Part shown: one piece after another, positions 25,801-37,700 of the stretch
Layout of the letters: each line of letters starts with the position of its first letter
Position numbering within the stretch: the first letter of the stretch is position 1
From: Larus michahellis
Lineage: Eukaryota > Chordata > Aves > Charadriiformes > Laridae
DNA length: 64,000 nt
NCBI RefSeq assembly: GCF_964199755.1
Contig: NC_133903.1
Location: forward strand, 5,039,001-5,103,000
Direction of reading: 5' to 3'
The notes under the pieces: generated by a model
Told to the model about the DNA's origin: nothing
The model's input: the letters and a program-made list of their open reading frames with translations, nothing else
The model's database searches: none
Made by a program: the position numbers and the translations under genes

Positions 25801-28541
25801 CCTCTAAGAGCTGCCGCTGAACGCAACCCTTCTGATACGAGGGTGAGGGCGCCTGGCTTTGCCTGTGCCCTGACCTGGGTGGGCTTTCTCTCGAGGGAGA
25901 TGGGTCTGTGCTGCTGGGGAGGAGCTGGGCTCGCTGCTGCTCCCTGGGCTTTTTTGGGGTGCCTGGATCCACACGGGGAAACGCTGCAGTTCTCCCTTTC
26001 TTCCCCGCAAAGGTTTGCAGCTGTAAAATGGGGCTGTAAGTTCTCATCTGCACTGGTCTTGCTAACGGGGAAGAGGTGAGCACCCCTTCAGCCCCTTCCC
26101 CACCCCATTGCCTCTGCCCGTCCCAGCGGTTCACCCCAAACCCTCTGTCCTGAGACAGAGCGGGGGAATCTGGGATCTGTAGGAAGACCAAAAGAGCTCG
26201 GTGTTTTGGTAAACTAGAGGCCGATGCCTGTAAATACTTGGGGGGATGGCAGGGAGGGAAATTACTTATGTCCACCCAAGAACAATGTTGGCACAAGGAT
26301 GAGCGGGTAGAAACCATAAGGAATAAACTCGGGCTGGAAATACGAAGGTTTCCAGCCGATGCAGGAGGATTGAGTCTCTGCCTAAAAAGAGCAGAAACAG
26401 AAAACTGAGCTGCTTCTCTCAAAACACAAAATTCAAATGGGCTCATTTCTAGTGTCTCTCAGATATAGGGGTCACGGGAAGTGGGCTGGAGTTGGCTGAA
26501 ATGCAATAAAACGAAGCGTATTGAGCTCAGCTAAAGCATATGGTAAATGCAGGTGAACCTTGCGGCCCCTCACCCTCCAGGAACCGTTAGAGGGAAAGGA
26601 AAGGTTTCCATTATTTTAATTGAGCTTGTCTCTTTGATTGGAAGCTTGCATTTCTGAAACTCACTTTTAAATACAGAAACCCTCCAGAAATGAAACGTTT
26701 GCTTTTGCATGGAAGACAGAAGCTCGGGTTTGGCAGATGAAGCCAGCGAGGTGTTATGAGCTCTCTTCAGATTTACACATGTGCTGAAACTTTTTTTTTT
26801 TTTTTTTTTCCTGTAACTGAACTGGTGTGAGAAAGGTCAGGGTGTCGCAACAGGAAGTTTGTATGTGTGTGGGGGCAAGTAAATGTGTGTGCGCACAAAC
26901 CCCCTCGCACGCCTGCGTGCGCTTTCCTGTGTGTGTGGGGGGGATTCATCTCTCTCAGCATCTTCCTCAAAATGTGTCTGTGCAGATGCTGCGACACCAG
27001 GCCAAGGAGCGCTTGTTCTGTTTTATATGCCAGGACAAAAAAACTCTGTGCTGTAGAAAGGAAGGAATTGGCTGTTAACCTGGGTCAGCTTTGTCCTGTT
27101 CTTCCCCTCTTTTTGCTCGCTCCCCCATCAGCACATCCCACCCCTCTCTGCCAGCTGCTCTCCTGCCCTGAACGCGTTGTGTTGGCTGCTTGGCCTGTAA
27201 TTCAGGGCTGGGTAGGAAAGGTCCAGGGGCTTGGAAAAGCCAAGAAGAAAAAACAAGCCTCTGCTCACACCTTGTGGGGAGGACCAACAGGGATGTCCGA
27301 GTGTCACCAAAAGCAAGATCTCTGCTGAGACTTTCCACTGCGTGAGTCTGCCCAGCGCCACAGCCGTTCCCGTGGGTGCGAGGAGCCGTGCGAGGGCTGT
27401 TGTAGCAGTCCCACGAGTCTCGAGCGGCACGATCCAACGGTGGGCTGGCAGCCCATGGCTCCCTGGGGACATCCCGAGCCTCACCCCTCTCTTGCATCCC
27501 CAGGTTGCCATGACAAGGCGGTGCTGCTCTACGAATACGTGGGGAAGCGGATTGTGGACTTGCAGCACACAGAGGTACCGGATGCCTATCGAGGGAGAGG
27601 AATAGCCAAGCACCTCGCAAAGGTACGGCCCCAGCCACCCCGTCTGCCCTGGGCAGAAGCCGTCACTGTCCCAGCTGTGCCTAGAGACCCTGGCTGAACC
27701 CAGGCTCCATTGCGCTGGCGTTGCCCCACGGGAACCATCACTGCTCCTATGGGAGATAGGGGCGGCTGACGGGGCAGTTGGAAATCCGTGGTCAGATATT
27801 CCTGTTTCTGTCGGCAAGAGGGGCTGGGCGAGTGCCAGCATGCCCAGCCGCTCGGCCCTTTCCTCCTCACAGCGAACAGCCCTCATGCCCAGCTTGCAGG
27901 GGCTGATGTAGCACCTCTTCCAGGGGCTGGACCCCCTCACCTCAAAGATTTAAGGCCCCTGTGAACCCTTTTCCTGCCTTTTGAGGTCCGCAGCCGTGCA
28001 GGGAGAGCTGAGGAACTGCAAGTGCAGTGGCGGTGGGGGCGGACTGCGGGGTGATGCTTTGGGATTACAGCTGTTCCCTGGCCCCATAAGCCCGAGCAAA
28101 TGGGTGGCAAAGGTGGCCTTCATGTGTTGTGGCTGGGTCACCTGCAGTGCAGCATCCACCAGGCTGGAGGCGTTGAGGGTTACCCAGAGGTCCCCCACGC
28201 CTTTGGTTAAACTGGGAAACCGGCGGTGGCTGTGGCAGGACAGCCGTGCTCTCCCCCCAGCCCTCTCCCTCCGCCTGCCTTGCACAGAGGGTACGTGAGG
28301 GCAACCTGCTGTTCCCCCCATCTTTGTGTGGGGTACGGGAGTCCGGACCTCCGGGAGGCTTCAGAGGAGAGCGCAGGCTGGGGGTGCTGGTTGTAACCCA
28401 TCTGTCCTTTCCGGTTGCTTGCAGGCAGCTCTGGACTTCGTGGTGGAGGAGGACCTGAAAGCTCACCTGACGTGTTGGTACATTCAGAAATACGTCAAGG
28501 AGAACCCACTGCCGCAGTATCTGGAACACTTGCAGCCTTAA
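19667..28541 (+). CDS. NATD1: NATD1, N-acetyltransferase domain-containing protein 1 (three exons)
   Basis: The coding sequence joins 19667-19763, 27504-27622 and 28425-28541 and gives 110 residues (human 113; the loss is in the N-terminal Ala-rich stretch). The protein is a single small GNAT-like fold. Residues 62-67 read RGRGIA, the acetyl-CoA pyrophosphate-binding signature of the family, preceded by a strand with VPDAY and followed by the helix KHLAKAALDFV. The tail ends QYLEHLQP, nearly as in human. Substrate and physiological role are not established to my knowledge; related small YjdJ-type proteins occur in bacteria. The ATG has G at -3 and +4, and the only in-frame upstream start in the island is non-ATG. 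Phases across introns agree (Gly33 is split G|GT; the second junction falls between codons). Intron 1 is 7.7 kb and intron 2 is 0.8 kb. Confidence 0.96.
24233..24252. repeat. (GACA)n microsatellite
   Basis: About five perfect tetranucleotide copies in NATD1 intron 1. Confidence 0.85.
26789..26810. repeat. Poly-T tract
   Basis: A run of about 22 T in NATD1 intron 1. On the minus strand it reads as poly-A, but no retroposon body is recognised next to it. Confidence 0.8.
27504..27622 (+). CDS. NATD1: NATD1 coding exon 2
   Basis: The acceptor CCCCAG precedes GTTGCCATGACAAGG, which completes Gly33 and continues [14 protein letters not shown]. It carries the RGRGIA acetyl-CoA motif and ends with Lys72 at a donor AAG|GTACGG. 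Confidence 0.95.
27623..28424 (+). other. NATD1 intron 2
   Basis: A 0.8-kb GC-rich intron between GTACGG and TTGCAG. No further feature is seen. Confidence 0.85.
28425..28541 (+). CDS. NATD1: NATD1 coding exon 3 and stop
   Basis: The acceptor TTGCTTGCAG is followed by codons 73-110 and a TAA at 28539-28541. It encodes the C-terminal helix and strand, [12 protein letters not shown] to LEHLQP. Confidence 0.95.
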   Translation, partial: AALDFVVEEDLKAHLTCWYIQKYVKENPLPQYLEHLQP

Positions 28542-31500
28542 GGCAGGACTGCTCTGACAAAAGCGCGCCTGTCCCTGACTGTTCAACGCGGCCTTCGCTT
28601 CTCTGCGGTCTCAGGAAATCCCCCTCCCACGCTCACAATTCCCATTTTTTGAAGCGCATCCATGTGGTGCATGAGTGTGGGCACAACCTCCTCCTCTCTG
28701 CCCACGTGTGAGCATGGCTACGGCCCTTGGGCCAGGCTGGCTGCAGGCACACATGGTGCCCCCCAGTGCTCTTCTTCCCAAGCCAGCGGGTGGAAGAGGA
28801 TGATTTTTCCACCAAACTCCATCACAAGACCAGGGGATGACTCGCTCTGCGCCTTATCCTCTTCCCTCCACTTGGTGACAGCTGTGAACTTGCTGGAGGA
28901 TGTTGGTTAGGGGTGGTCGTGGGCTACCAGCCCCTCTTTCCTCCCAGCAGCTGGGGGAGATGCTGTGGATTAAGCTTTGTGGGACAGAGGGAGGTGCTGG
29001 AGGAGCCCCAACCCCCTGGCAGGTTCATCCCCTGCAGCGTCTGCTGGGCATCGAGCCTTGCCCAAGCCTACTTGGGGCACAGTTGAGAACGCGTGGGACA
29101 TAGTGGTGCCTCGGGGGCTTTGCTGTACCGGCTGTGGAGATGCTGGGATGGTGACACCTTTGAGCCTAGAGACACGAGCCGTGCGAGGAGTGGGCTTTGG
29201 CCACGGGGGCTGCAGCAGAGCATATGCAGTGTGAGCATGCAGAAGAAGAAAGGCAGCTGAGTCGCCGAAGCTGCTCCCTAGAGATGCCAGCTCCTGCACA
29301 GCCTTCTGTACATAGTCCTGGTGTGGCATCCCCACAGGCCGCAATCGTTCCTGTCTCTGCTCCCTGCTCTCGGTGTTGTCTGTGCTGGTATGGACACAGC
29401 CTGCTCAGGAGAAGAGCACCAGCCCCAACAGCCAGCCCTGGCCTAAGCAATGAGGAGACATCCCATGCTTTTGCAAGCACCAGGGTGGTTTCCTGCAGCT
29501 GAAGGGGAAGGCTCCCCCCATCTCCCTCAACTCCAGCTCTGTACCCCTGTCTGCGCCCCAGATCGTAATGCCTGAGACGTCATCACATCCTGAGAACGAT
29601 GAGGGTAAGGCTCTGGGACCTGGTCCTGCCCCATCTGCAGGGCTTGATGCTAGAGCCACCTGGCTCCGCATGGATGCTCATCACTTCTCCTTACGGCCTT
29701 GGGAAAGAAGCCCTGGCTCAGGGCAGTACCCGTCTGCTCACTGGCCTCCAAGCCCTGGGCGCTCGTAACATCGTGGGGTCCTTGGCCAGCAGCAGGGATG
29801 AACACCCTTGCGTTGTTACCTCTGCGGATGATGACCCCGTAGCACAGCTCAGCATTGCCACAGTCAGATGTAGAGGTAACACCGTGACGGCAGGGCACTG
29901 CCTGGCTCCAGCTTGCTGCCTGTCCTGCCTTACGCAGGCTTTCCAGGGCCTGAGCCAGACCCTACAGCATCTCCTCCCAAGCACTTGGGATTTTGCAGTG
30001 TCCCAGGGCTGGGCTGAGGTGGGGAGATGGTGTGCTGGCCCACCAGCCCTGAGCAGCCGTTGGGGGCTGCAGCCAGGCAGAACGAGCTAAAGAGCCTTTC
30101 ACCTGGAGGCCGAATCCAGACCTAGCTTATCTCTCAGCAGGGACTAAAGTTTACAATCTGTGCCACGGACCGAATGAAGCCCTGGCCAAGAGGCAGCTCG
30201 GCCCACTCCTGGAGCCCAGTGCAAAGTCCATGGAGGCAAAGGCAAAAGCTCCTACAACCTTCTCTCCTGGATGGATTGGTTGGAGATGGAGACCCTGTGC
30301 CTGATCTCAGCCAGGGACGCCCTGAGATGTTCCTCCTGGCCACCAGCACGAGGTGAAACCCTGCCGCCTGCCTGTGCTTTGGAGCCGCCCACCACCAACA
30401 TAACACAGCCCTCTGCGCACAGGCTTGAGTAAAACCTCCCAAACTCCATCCCTGCCACACCACAGGCTGTAAGACCCCTGCCCATGTCCTCCACCTGGCT
30501 GGGGAGGGACCTGTGCCCGGTGGCAGACCCATCTCTGGCTTGTGCTGCTCAGGAAAAGGCATCAGGCTCAGCTCTGCCGCTGCCTTGTGCTTCTGCCCTC
30601 TTGCTGCCTATTTCAGCCTGGCTGTGAGCTTCAGGATGGTTTAGAGGGACTAGGAAAGGGTCGCAGGTAACCAACTAAAGAAAAGGCATTCAGGAAGAAA
30701 TCTGGGCTGCCAAATGTTCACTCTTTAATATGCAAAACACACTTCATCATCTAGTTACAGGAGCAAGGCTGGCTCTGTTATAGCCAAGTAGTGACGGAAC
30801 CATCCCTGCTCTTGATCCCAAAGTGAAGCTGAACTGTCTCCTGCAAGATAAGACACCGTTGTATCTCTGTCACAGCGGGACTGGGTGCTTGGAAGAGTTG
30901 TGTCCCTGATTGCCTCATGGGAGAAATAGTGTGAATCCAGCGCTGCAAGCCTCTGCCCTGGTTTTGTGCTCATTTCCACTGCAGGACAGATCCCAGAAGT
31001 ACTCCATCATGTCTGCCGCATGAGAGTGGCTCGCTGGAGGGTGTGCTGCGGTCACTGCACCAGCAGGGTCCCAGCGTCCGAGCTCAGCCCTGGAGCCATT
31101 CGTGCTGCTCTGGCAAGAACCTCATGCTTTCCGGTGCTGGGTCACAAGTGGCAACGGCTGCCTTAAATCAGGCACAGCACACGGTTTTGCTGCTGCTTCC
31201 CTTCGAGGTGCTACAGTCCCCTGGTGTCTGACCTGATGGAGACCTGTGCCAGTGTCCGTGCCAACCGTTTCACTGCTGTACCTCCGCCCCGGCCTTTCCT
31301 TCCCTGTGGTCTCTGATGTCAGGGAACAGCAATACCCACAGGTCACCAGCGATGCCACGGTGCTCCTGTGATCTGGCACTGCAAGGCAGGAGATGGCTCA
31401 GGGTCCCTCGGTGCTGGGCAGCCCCCCCTCCTGCCTCTCCACCAGCTGCCCTTTCCCAGCTCGTCTCTGCAGGATGGAGCTTTGAGTCCTGCGCTGCCCC

Positions 31501-31895
31501 TTGGTGCTGACTAAACCTGGAGGAGTTGGGGATCCTGGACTCCCTCCAGCAATGGCAGTGTGGAAGTGGTTTGGTTGAATATTGAGGTCCCCAAACCCGT
31601 CTGAACTACGGACCTTGGTGGGTGGGGAAATGCAGATGGCTGTCAAACCCGCTTCCACAGCGCCCAACTTGAAACACCCCCTCCCTCGTCCCCTTTCCAG
31701 CGTTGTCTTCCTCTGTCCAAGGTTTCCATTCTGTTGAATTCAGTGGTTACGATGTGCCTTTCCTTCTCAGGACCCGTTACAAACGACCTTTCTGCTTTTG
31801 TTTATGTCTAACATTTATCTTTGTCCCTCCCTCTGTCATACTATAAAACATGAACATATTGCATGGAATACAATACAATAAAAAGTGTGGCTTAA
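28542..31895 (+). other. Probable long 3' UTR of NATD1
   Basis: From the NATD1 stop to the first good poly(A) signal there is about 3.35 kb without splice-supported coding sequence. No earlier canonical AATAAA on the plus strand was noticed in this stretch. The right limit is therefore inferred from the signal at 31877 and not from transcript data. Confidence 0.55.
31877..31882 (+). terminator. Poly(A) signal AATAAA, probably NATD1
   Basis: An AATAAA hexamer lies in a local A/T-rich patch that stands out from GC-rich surroundings. It is followed about 20-40 bases later by a G/T-rich element (GGTGGTTTGCTGGGTGGG), the usual arrangement of a cleavage site and its downstream element. Confidence 0.65.
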
Positions 31896-34440
31896 CTGAC
31901 CCGCGGTGGTTTGCTGGGTGGGAGGCAGGTGCTCGCAGGACCAGGGGACCTCGGGCATCCCCAGCTCTGTCACCGCTGGGCTGGGTCGCTTTGGCAGAGC
32001 GCCTGTTTCACAGGTCCTGTCGAAGAGCTCTGCTCTCCAGTCCATGTCCAGAGTATGATTTTTGCTGCCTTGTTGCTGCTTATTCATTTTCTCCTTAAAT
32101 GTAAACAATCTTTTTCTAATCCCCAAAAAGCACATCCTCTAACGAATCTAACCCCAGCTCTCTTGGACAGTGACTACCATCCACGTGTCTGTGTCTTGGA
32201 GGTGAGAGAAAAGGCAGAAGCTGGCAGATCTGCACATTGGGTACTCAGCAGCTACTCTCCTGCTGCCTAACCTTCCCTCCCAAAAAACGGAGAAAATGCT
32301 ACTTCTTTCCCTCACGAGGAAGAGGATCTCGTGCAAGAAGGATCCCATCCAGGCGGTGAGGATGATGGATGGTCCGTAAGACCCTTGCTAGGTGCAGGAC
32401 AAAGGAGTCCTAGTCCCAATGCTGGTACTGGACACAGCTCCTTGTGACCTGCAGGCAGCCACTCTTGTCTTTTCATCACCTAACCTGGGTGCTACCTGCA
32501 GCACCCTTTTCCCATCACGGAGCACCTCAGAGCCAGATTGCAGGTGAGCCCAGCATGCTCCCATTGCGAATGACCAGGGAGGCATGGGCTGAAGCTATTG
32601 AATTTTATTTCAGGTCATAAGGCTGGCTGACGTCGTGGTGAGTGGGATCACAACTTTGCCGGCTCCTTTGCCGGCTGATCCACCCCTGCTTGTGCTCGCC
32701 AGTCCTGCCTTGAGATTTCAGGCCAGTCTTTGGGAGATGTCCTGCAAATGCAGCCTCATGTGAGCAGGCATTCAGTGTTTCTGTTCATCGATTTAAGATG
32801 TTTGAAAACACTAAGGCATGAAAACATTGAAATAGCCAGCCAGGCGGCGGAGTCGTTCCCTGCTGTGCTGGTCCAGAGCAAGGCGGGCAGGCAGGTGGCT
32901 CAGAGGAACACAAGGCACTTCCCTGCCGGGGCCGGTGCTGCTCAACCCTGGGAGCAGAGCCCGAGGACTCAGCACTCAGGCTCCCGGCGCAGCACCTTGA
33001 CATCGCTTCCTAAAGCCGGGGGCAAGCCACGGAGCCTGCGGCCGGAGTTTCAGTAGCTGAAAATGCCAGGGCTGGGGAGAAGGGGCACAGCTTATTTACA
33101 GTTATGATTTGATCCAACATGACAAGTGGCCCCTGGGCTGCAATTCGAGCCGGCAGAAGCATGGGTTTTGCTCCTCTCAAGAGACAGCACGGTGGGTTTG
33201 GGTTATAGCATGAAGCCGGGCTGTTGCTGGTAACACACTCTGTTTACATTCCACGTTCCAGACAGTCCGATGCTCCAGCCTGTCCCAGCAATGCTGCCGC
33301 TCAGCCACGCGCTCTGCCAGGCTGGGCACGCTTCCCAAACACCTCTTGTTTGTGCAAACGCACCATTTACCTCCACCGAAAGAGCCGACCCCCAAATTAC
33401 GGCTGAGAAAACCGGGGTGCGGGAGGGCACTGCAGTCTGGAAATGCGGCCTTGCAATGCCTGGCAAGGTGGAGGCAGCCACGGGTTTATCGCGTTCAGTT
33501 ATGTTACATCACTTGGAAATAATGTTGTCAAAAAGAGACTTTTTCTAGGAACGGGAAATGCAAAGACAGCGCCGCCCTGAAATGCACTGTCGGGCTGGAG
33601 GGGAGCTAGTCGTGCTGAGGACAGTGTACCTGCAGGAATGGGGGGGCTGTGGGGCAGGGAGCTGCTGTTTGTTGAGGGAAAACTAATTCCTGAGAAGGCG
33701 GCTCCTCTCCTGGGAGGAGTCAGAACTGGGACCTAGGGAGATCCCTGGAGATCACAAAGATCCTGGAGATGAACCCTGCGGGTCCCCTTGGGTGACCCTG
33801 CTGTGCTGGGGGTGGCCCCTGGGCCAGAGGCTCAGGACAGGATGGGTCCTGGATACCCCCCGAAACATCCAGTATCATCTGCCACTGGATCAACAGGCGC
33901 TGGGAAACCCCTAACAGTGGCAGACCTGCGTTTTCTAGTGAAGCGTTTGGCTATAAACAGTTACTCCTCCTCAGAGAGGCAGCAGTGGCAGGGCCTCCCC
34001 ACTCCCTGCTCCTTTTTCAGAACTGATTAAAGGGGTTAAATTTACCCCAACAAAGCCCAGCCTCTCACGCCCGGGGAGGTGCTGCTCGGAGGAGGCCCTC
34101 CATCCCTCCTCCGCCTGCGAGCAGGAATTACGGGTTTCTTTTCGAGCAGGAAAACAAGGGACGCTCAAGCTCTGGAGGATTTGTGTACCTCGGCAAAAGC
34201 TGGGCCCGCTCCCGTCCACAGCCACCCCCAGGCCCGGCCCAGGCCGCCGCGGAGGCCGCATCCCCGGCCGCACCCCCCTCATGGCGGGACCGCGGGGCAG
34301 GCCGGGACTCGCCGCCGGGCTCCTCCCATGGCCGGCCCCGCTCTCCGCGGGGCTCGCCGGGAGCAGGGGCCGAGCCGGGGGCGGCGGGGCTGCTCTGCCC
34401 GCCGCAACCCAGCGCTGGTGACGGGGGACCCCATTCCCGC
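31896..34440. other. Intergenic region, NATD1 to TMEM11
   Basis: About 2.5 kb between the inferred NATD1 poly(A) site and the TMEM11 CpG island. No gene or repeat family is recognised. GC content rises steadily from about 34.1 kb into the island. Confidence 0.6.
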
Positions 34441-34480
34441 TGCCGCCCTGCTCCCCGCCGCCCCCACACCCGCCGGGGGG

Positions 34481-34494
34481 ACTACGCCTCCCAG
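34481..34494 (+). promoter_or_regulatory. ZNF143/THAP11-type motif 1
   Basis: ACTACGCCTCCCAG resembles the ACTACAATTCCCAG core bound by ZNF143 and THAP11 (Ronin), with one central difference (ACTACG). It lies about 190 bp before the TMEM11 ATG. Confidence 0.55.
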
Positions 34495-34530
34495 GGGGCC
34501 CCGCGGCCGGGCGGCGGCGCGGGGCACTGT

Positions 34531-34542
34531 GGGACTTGTAGT
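34531..34542 (-). promoter_or_regulatory. ZNF143/THAP11-type motif 2
   Basis: GGGACTTGTAGT is the reverse complement of ACTACAAGTCCC, an exact match to the ACTACAnnTCCC core, in opposite orientation to its neighbours. Confidence 0.65.
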
Positions 34543-34594
34543 CCGGACTTAGACTCGCTCCCCGCCCGCTGAGCGGTTTCAGCTGCCTCCGCGA

Positions 34595-34606
34595 ACTACA
34601 TTTCCC
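34595..34606 (+). promoter_or_regulatory. ZNF143/THAP11-type motif 3
   Basis: ACTACATTTCCC matches the ACTACAnnTCCC core exactly and sits about 75 bp before the TMEM11 ATG, within the likely initiation region. Confidence 0.65.
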
Positions 34607-34667
34607 GTCGGGCGTCGCGGCGGGCCCGGGGTGTCTTGGCGGAGACATTTGCGAGCCGAGTGTCTCC

Positions 34668-34679
34668 AAGATGGCGGCG
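34668..34679 (+). promoter_or_regulatory. YY1-type site over the TMEM11 start codon
   Basis: AAGATGGCGGCG contains the AAGATGGCGGC consensus typical of YY1 sites just downstream of transcription starts, where the motif itself supplies the ATG and the Met-Ala-Ala N-terminus. Confidence 0.65.
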
Positions 34680-34735
34680 TGGGGAAGGAGGCGCGCTGGC
34701 CCCGGCAGCACCAACAGCGGTGGCGGCCGGGAGAG
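34671..34735 (+). CDS. TMEM11: TMEM11 coding exon 1
   Basis: Encodes residues 1-21 plus two bases of Arg22. The donor is GAGAG|GTGAG. Confidence 0.95.
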
Positions 34736-37700
34736 GTGAGCCGCGGCCGGGGTGGAGGGCGCGGGGCCGCTGGGGGGCATCGGGCGGGCAGGTAGCGGGA
34801 GGAGGTGGGCTGCAGCCGCCCGGGGCTCCTCGCGACCCCGGGGCAAGGGCGGGGGCCCCGCTGAGGGGAGCGTGGCCAGGCGGGGCGGGTGGGGGACGCG
34901 GCCCCGCTGAGGTGGGGCTGAGGCGGTGGGGCTGGCCGGGGCCGGCGGTCTGCCGCTGCGGCGATGGGCCGGTGGAGGGGAAGGCCGGGGCCGGGGAAGG
35001 TCAGCGCGGCCCGCGGGGTGGCGGTGGCGGCGGCCGCAGCCCTTCCCGCCGCGGGGATGCGGGGCCGGGGTGGAGGAGGGCCAGCCCTGGGGAGGCTCCT
35101 TCCACAGCTATTTTTAAAGGCGGTGAGGGCAGCGACGAGTCCTCCAGGGTGACCTCCTTCTGCCGGCGGCCGCCTGGGGGGTCAGCGCCCAGCCGCCGCG
35201 CTCCCCCGCTCCGCGGGGCCGGGGCGGGCGGCGGTGGCCGCCGGGGCGGTGGCGGAGGGCTCTGTAACGCTCCCTCTTTGCCTCTGTCAGGACGGAGGAG
35301 CAGCTAAGACGTGCTGGAACTACCCACGGAGTAGCTGTAGAAGTCTGGGGATCGTAACTTTTAAAACGGGAAAAAGAGACAGAGGAAAATCTTGTTGAGC
35401 TACTTTAAAATCCGTATGCACAGTTCTTTACCTGCTTAAAATGTCTAGTTAAATCCTGTATTTCCTCACGTTGGTGTTTTCCCCGTTTTGCCCCAGGGCT
35501 GACTGATGTAACCAGCAGCTGCTGAAAGCTGCTGTGTTTTTAACGTGAGGAGTTTTCTTTTGTCCTGCCGCCTTACCTAGAGACTGAGATCTCTCCTAAT
35601 TTTTTGCTTCATTTTGATCCCTAGCTCTAATTCCACTGTATTCTTTTTGATGGTGTTGAATCTACATAGCCAAGGAGAGCCGCAAGTAGCCCTTATAATT
35701 CTGGTGCTAATGTGAATTGCAGGAATGCTGTCTGTGTTCAGGGAATTTAAAAGTAATTGAACTGGAAGAGCCAATGGAATTACTGCATCAGTGTAGTTTA
35801 TGTAAACAACTAAGAACACCACAGAGCTCCGTGGCATAGTGGTAAAGCTGTCTGCACCCCATGCTGGCACCTGCCCCGGCACTAAGTACATGAGGTGTGG
35901 AGTTTTCATGTGGAGTTTTCATGTAGTAAACCTGTCCTCCCAGCAGAAGTGAAGGAAAAAAATATGCAAAACAGCACTTAATAACTTCAACGAAAATTAT
36001 TCTACCAGGATGAAAATTGATGCAGATTTAAAAGTGAGTCGTTACCTTGTAAATGAATCTGTGAACTATGTAATAATCTAATTGTAGTTTGAGGTGACTT
36101 TTTAAGCTATGATTACTCTTGATCTTATGATCAAACATACTTATCCGTAAACATGAGTTACTTCATGAATCTGCTGCATACGTTATTTTTCCCTTGGCAA
36201 TGTGAAGTATAGAGCCAAGTATAAGAAAGCACAGCAGATACACCATTGACCAGTTCCACAATCCTTATCAAGAGATGGTGGTTCTTTTAGGTATCCTCCT
36301 GTACAAACGTGATGAAAGATCATACTTCTGATAGGTATCGGATGATGCCAGCTGGGTACTGCTTCTGCCTTGCAGTTGCAGAGGTGGAGATACGCACGAC
36401 TGGGCCTCTGCTTCTCTCCATCAGTGGCTCATCCTAAATCACACCTACCGATCTTGTTTGACTGCTGTCAGTGCAGTTGTGTAAAAAGCAGCGCTGACAG
36501 ACCTGATGTCATCAAATGATGACCTATGTTTTTTCTACAGTGAATACAGTTGTTTTACGCTGGGCAGGATTCTCGTCCAAAGACACGTTTCTTTCAACTG
36601 AATATGCTAATCCAGCTTTCCTCATAAATGAGCTGCTTCAAGGAGTTTTTATAGTTGTCGGCCAGCTACTGTAAAAGGCATCTGTGTGTTGGGAGGTGGT
36701 GTGAGGAGATTCAGTAGTGAATAAAATACTGTCTGCTCTTAGACTAGACCAGCTTTCATTAAAAAAAAAAAAAAACGTCCAGCAACTTTATCTGTGGAGA
36801 CTGTATCCCTTCATAAACAACTTTATTGAACAAGGAAGTCTGTAATTGGTCAAAAAGTGCTTTCCTCAACAGGACTAAATGTAAGGACATTAATTTCAAA
36901 GGATGTTGGCTGCGAACTCCAGCTGGCGCTCTGGTCGCGAAATAATACGGTTAAACAAAATAACCCAAAACGCTGAAGAGAACCAACTAAATATTTGTTT
37001 TTCTTCATTCTGGATAGACTCTTTAATGGAGACTGTCTAAAGGGAATTGTTAATCTGTAGACCAAAACAACTTTTTTGTACAGAACAGACACTGAATTGT
37101 ACTTAGTGTTTTTGTATAAAATTCAGCACGATGACCGCCAGAACACAAGACAGAATGCCGTTTGTTCCCCCGGGAGATGTTCTAACAAACTCCAGAAAGA
37201 ACAGTTTTAATGTCATCACCGCTGCTTGTATTGGCTTCTCTGTGCCCTTAAAGAGGTCTCTCCTTTCGCTACCTGCACTGCTCAGATTTCTGGTACTCTG
37301 TTTGCTTACAGCAATGATTGACCTATTTCCATTAGCCTGGCTAATCATTAGTTGACTTAAAATTGACACCTCTTCTTGCTCTGGTGGCGGGAGTTTTTTA
37401 TTATGGTCTGGTGCTGTTTTCCTTAATGTTGTCTTCACTTGTGGAGGCTGTTTGAAGATCTTACCAATGTTCTCCTGTTCTCTTTCCTATTTAAGGTATA
37501 TCTTTTGAGCGAAGTCTTGCTTTATTGCTACGATTTTCCTGTTCTTCCTCCCCTTTAATGCATGCATTGACAACCTGCTCAGAGTGGCCTTTAAGAAGCC
37601 ATAGGCCTGACAGCCGTGGCTAATGGCCTGAGACTGGTAGATCGTGTGGATGTTCCATGGAGAAACAATTCTTCAGGTGCTTAAGCTCGGATGTGTTAGT

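Larger units (their letters stand above)
19764..27503 (+). other. NATD1 intron 1
   Basis: A 7.7-kb intron bounded by GTAAGG and CAG. It holds a (GACA)n microsatellite at about 24233-24252, a poly-T tract at about 26789-26810, a GT-rich stretch near 26860-26940 and a TA-rich patch at 25570-25610. I find no exon or retroposon body that I can name. Confidence 0.75.
34180..35280 (+). promoter_or_regulatory. CpG island promoter of TMEM11
   Basis: An extremely CpG-rich stretch surrounds the TMEM11 start codon. Within 200 bp upstream of the ATG there are three ACTACA/TCCC-type motifs, and a YY1-type site overlaps the ATG. There is no TATA box. The island extends well upstream, leaving room for a divergent non-coding transcript. 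Confidence 0.8.

Noticed and set aside
27128-27940. Minus-strand 270-codon frame across NATD1 exon 2
   Set aside because: Antisense shadow of a conserved exon with no known domain and no splice logic.
34636-35307. Plus-strand 223-codon Gly/Arg-rich frame over TMEM11 exon 1
   Set aside because: It is in a different frame from TMEM11 exon 1 and reads through its donor site, another by-product of CpG-island sequence.
37103-37438. Minus-strand open frame of 111 codons in the TMEM11 intron with a hydrophobic C-terminus, near other minus-strand frames up to 38551
   Set aside because: It begins at a GTG, not an ATG. The neighbouring frames do not join without stops and shifts, and I recognise no homologue. 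By rough estimate several stop-free runs of this length are expected by chance in AT-moderate DNA of this size.
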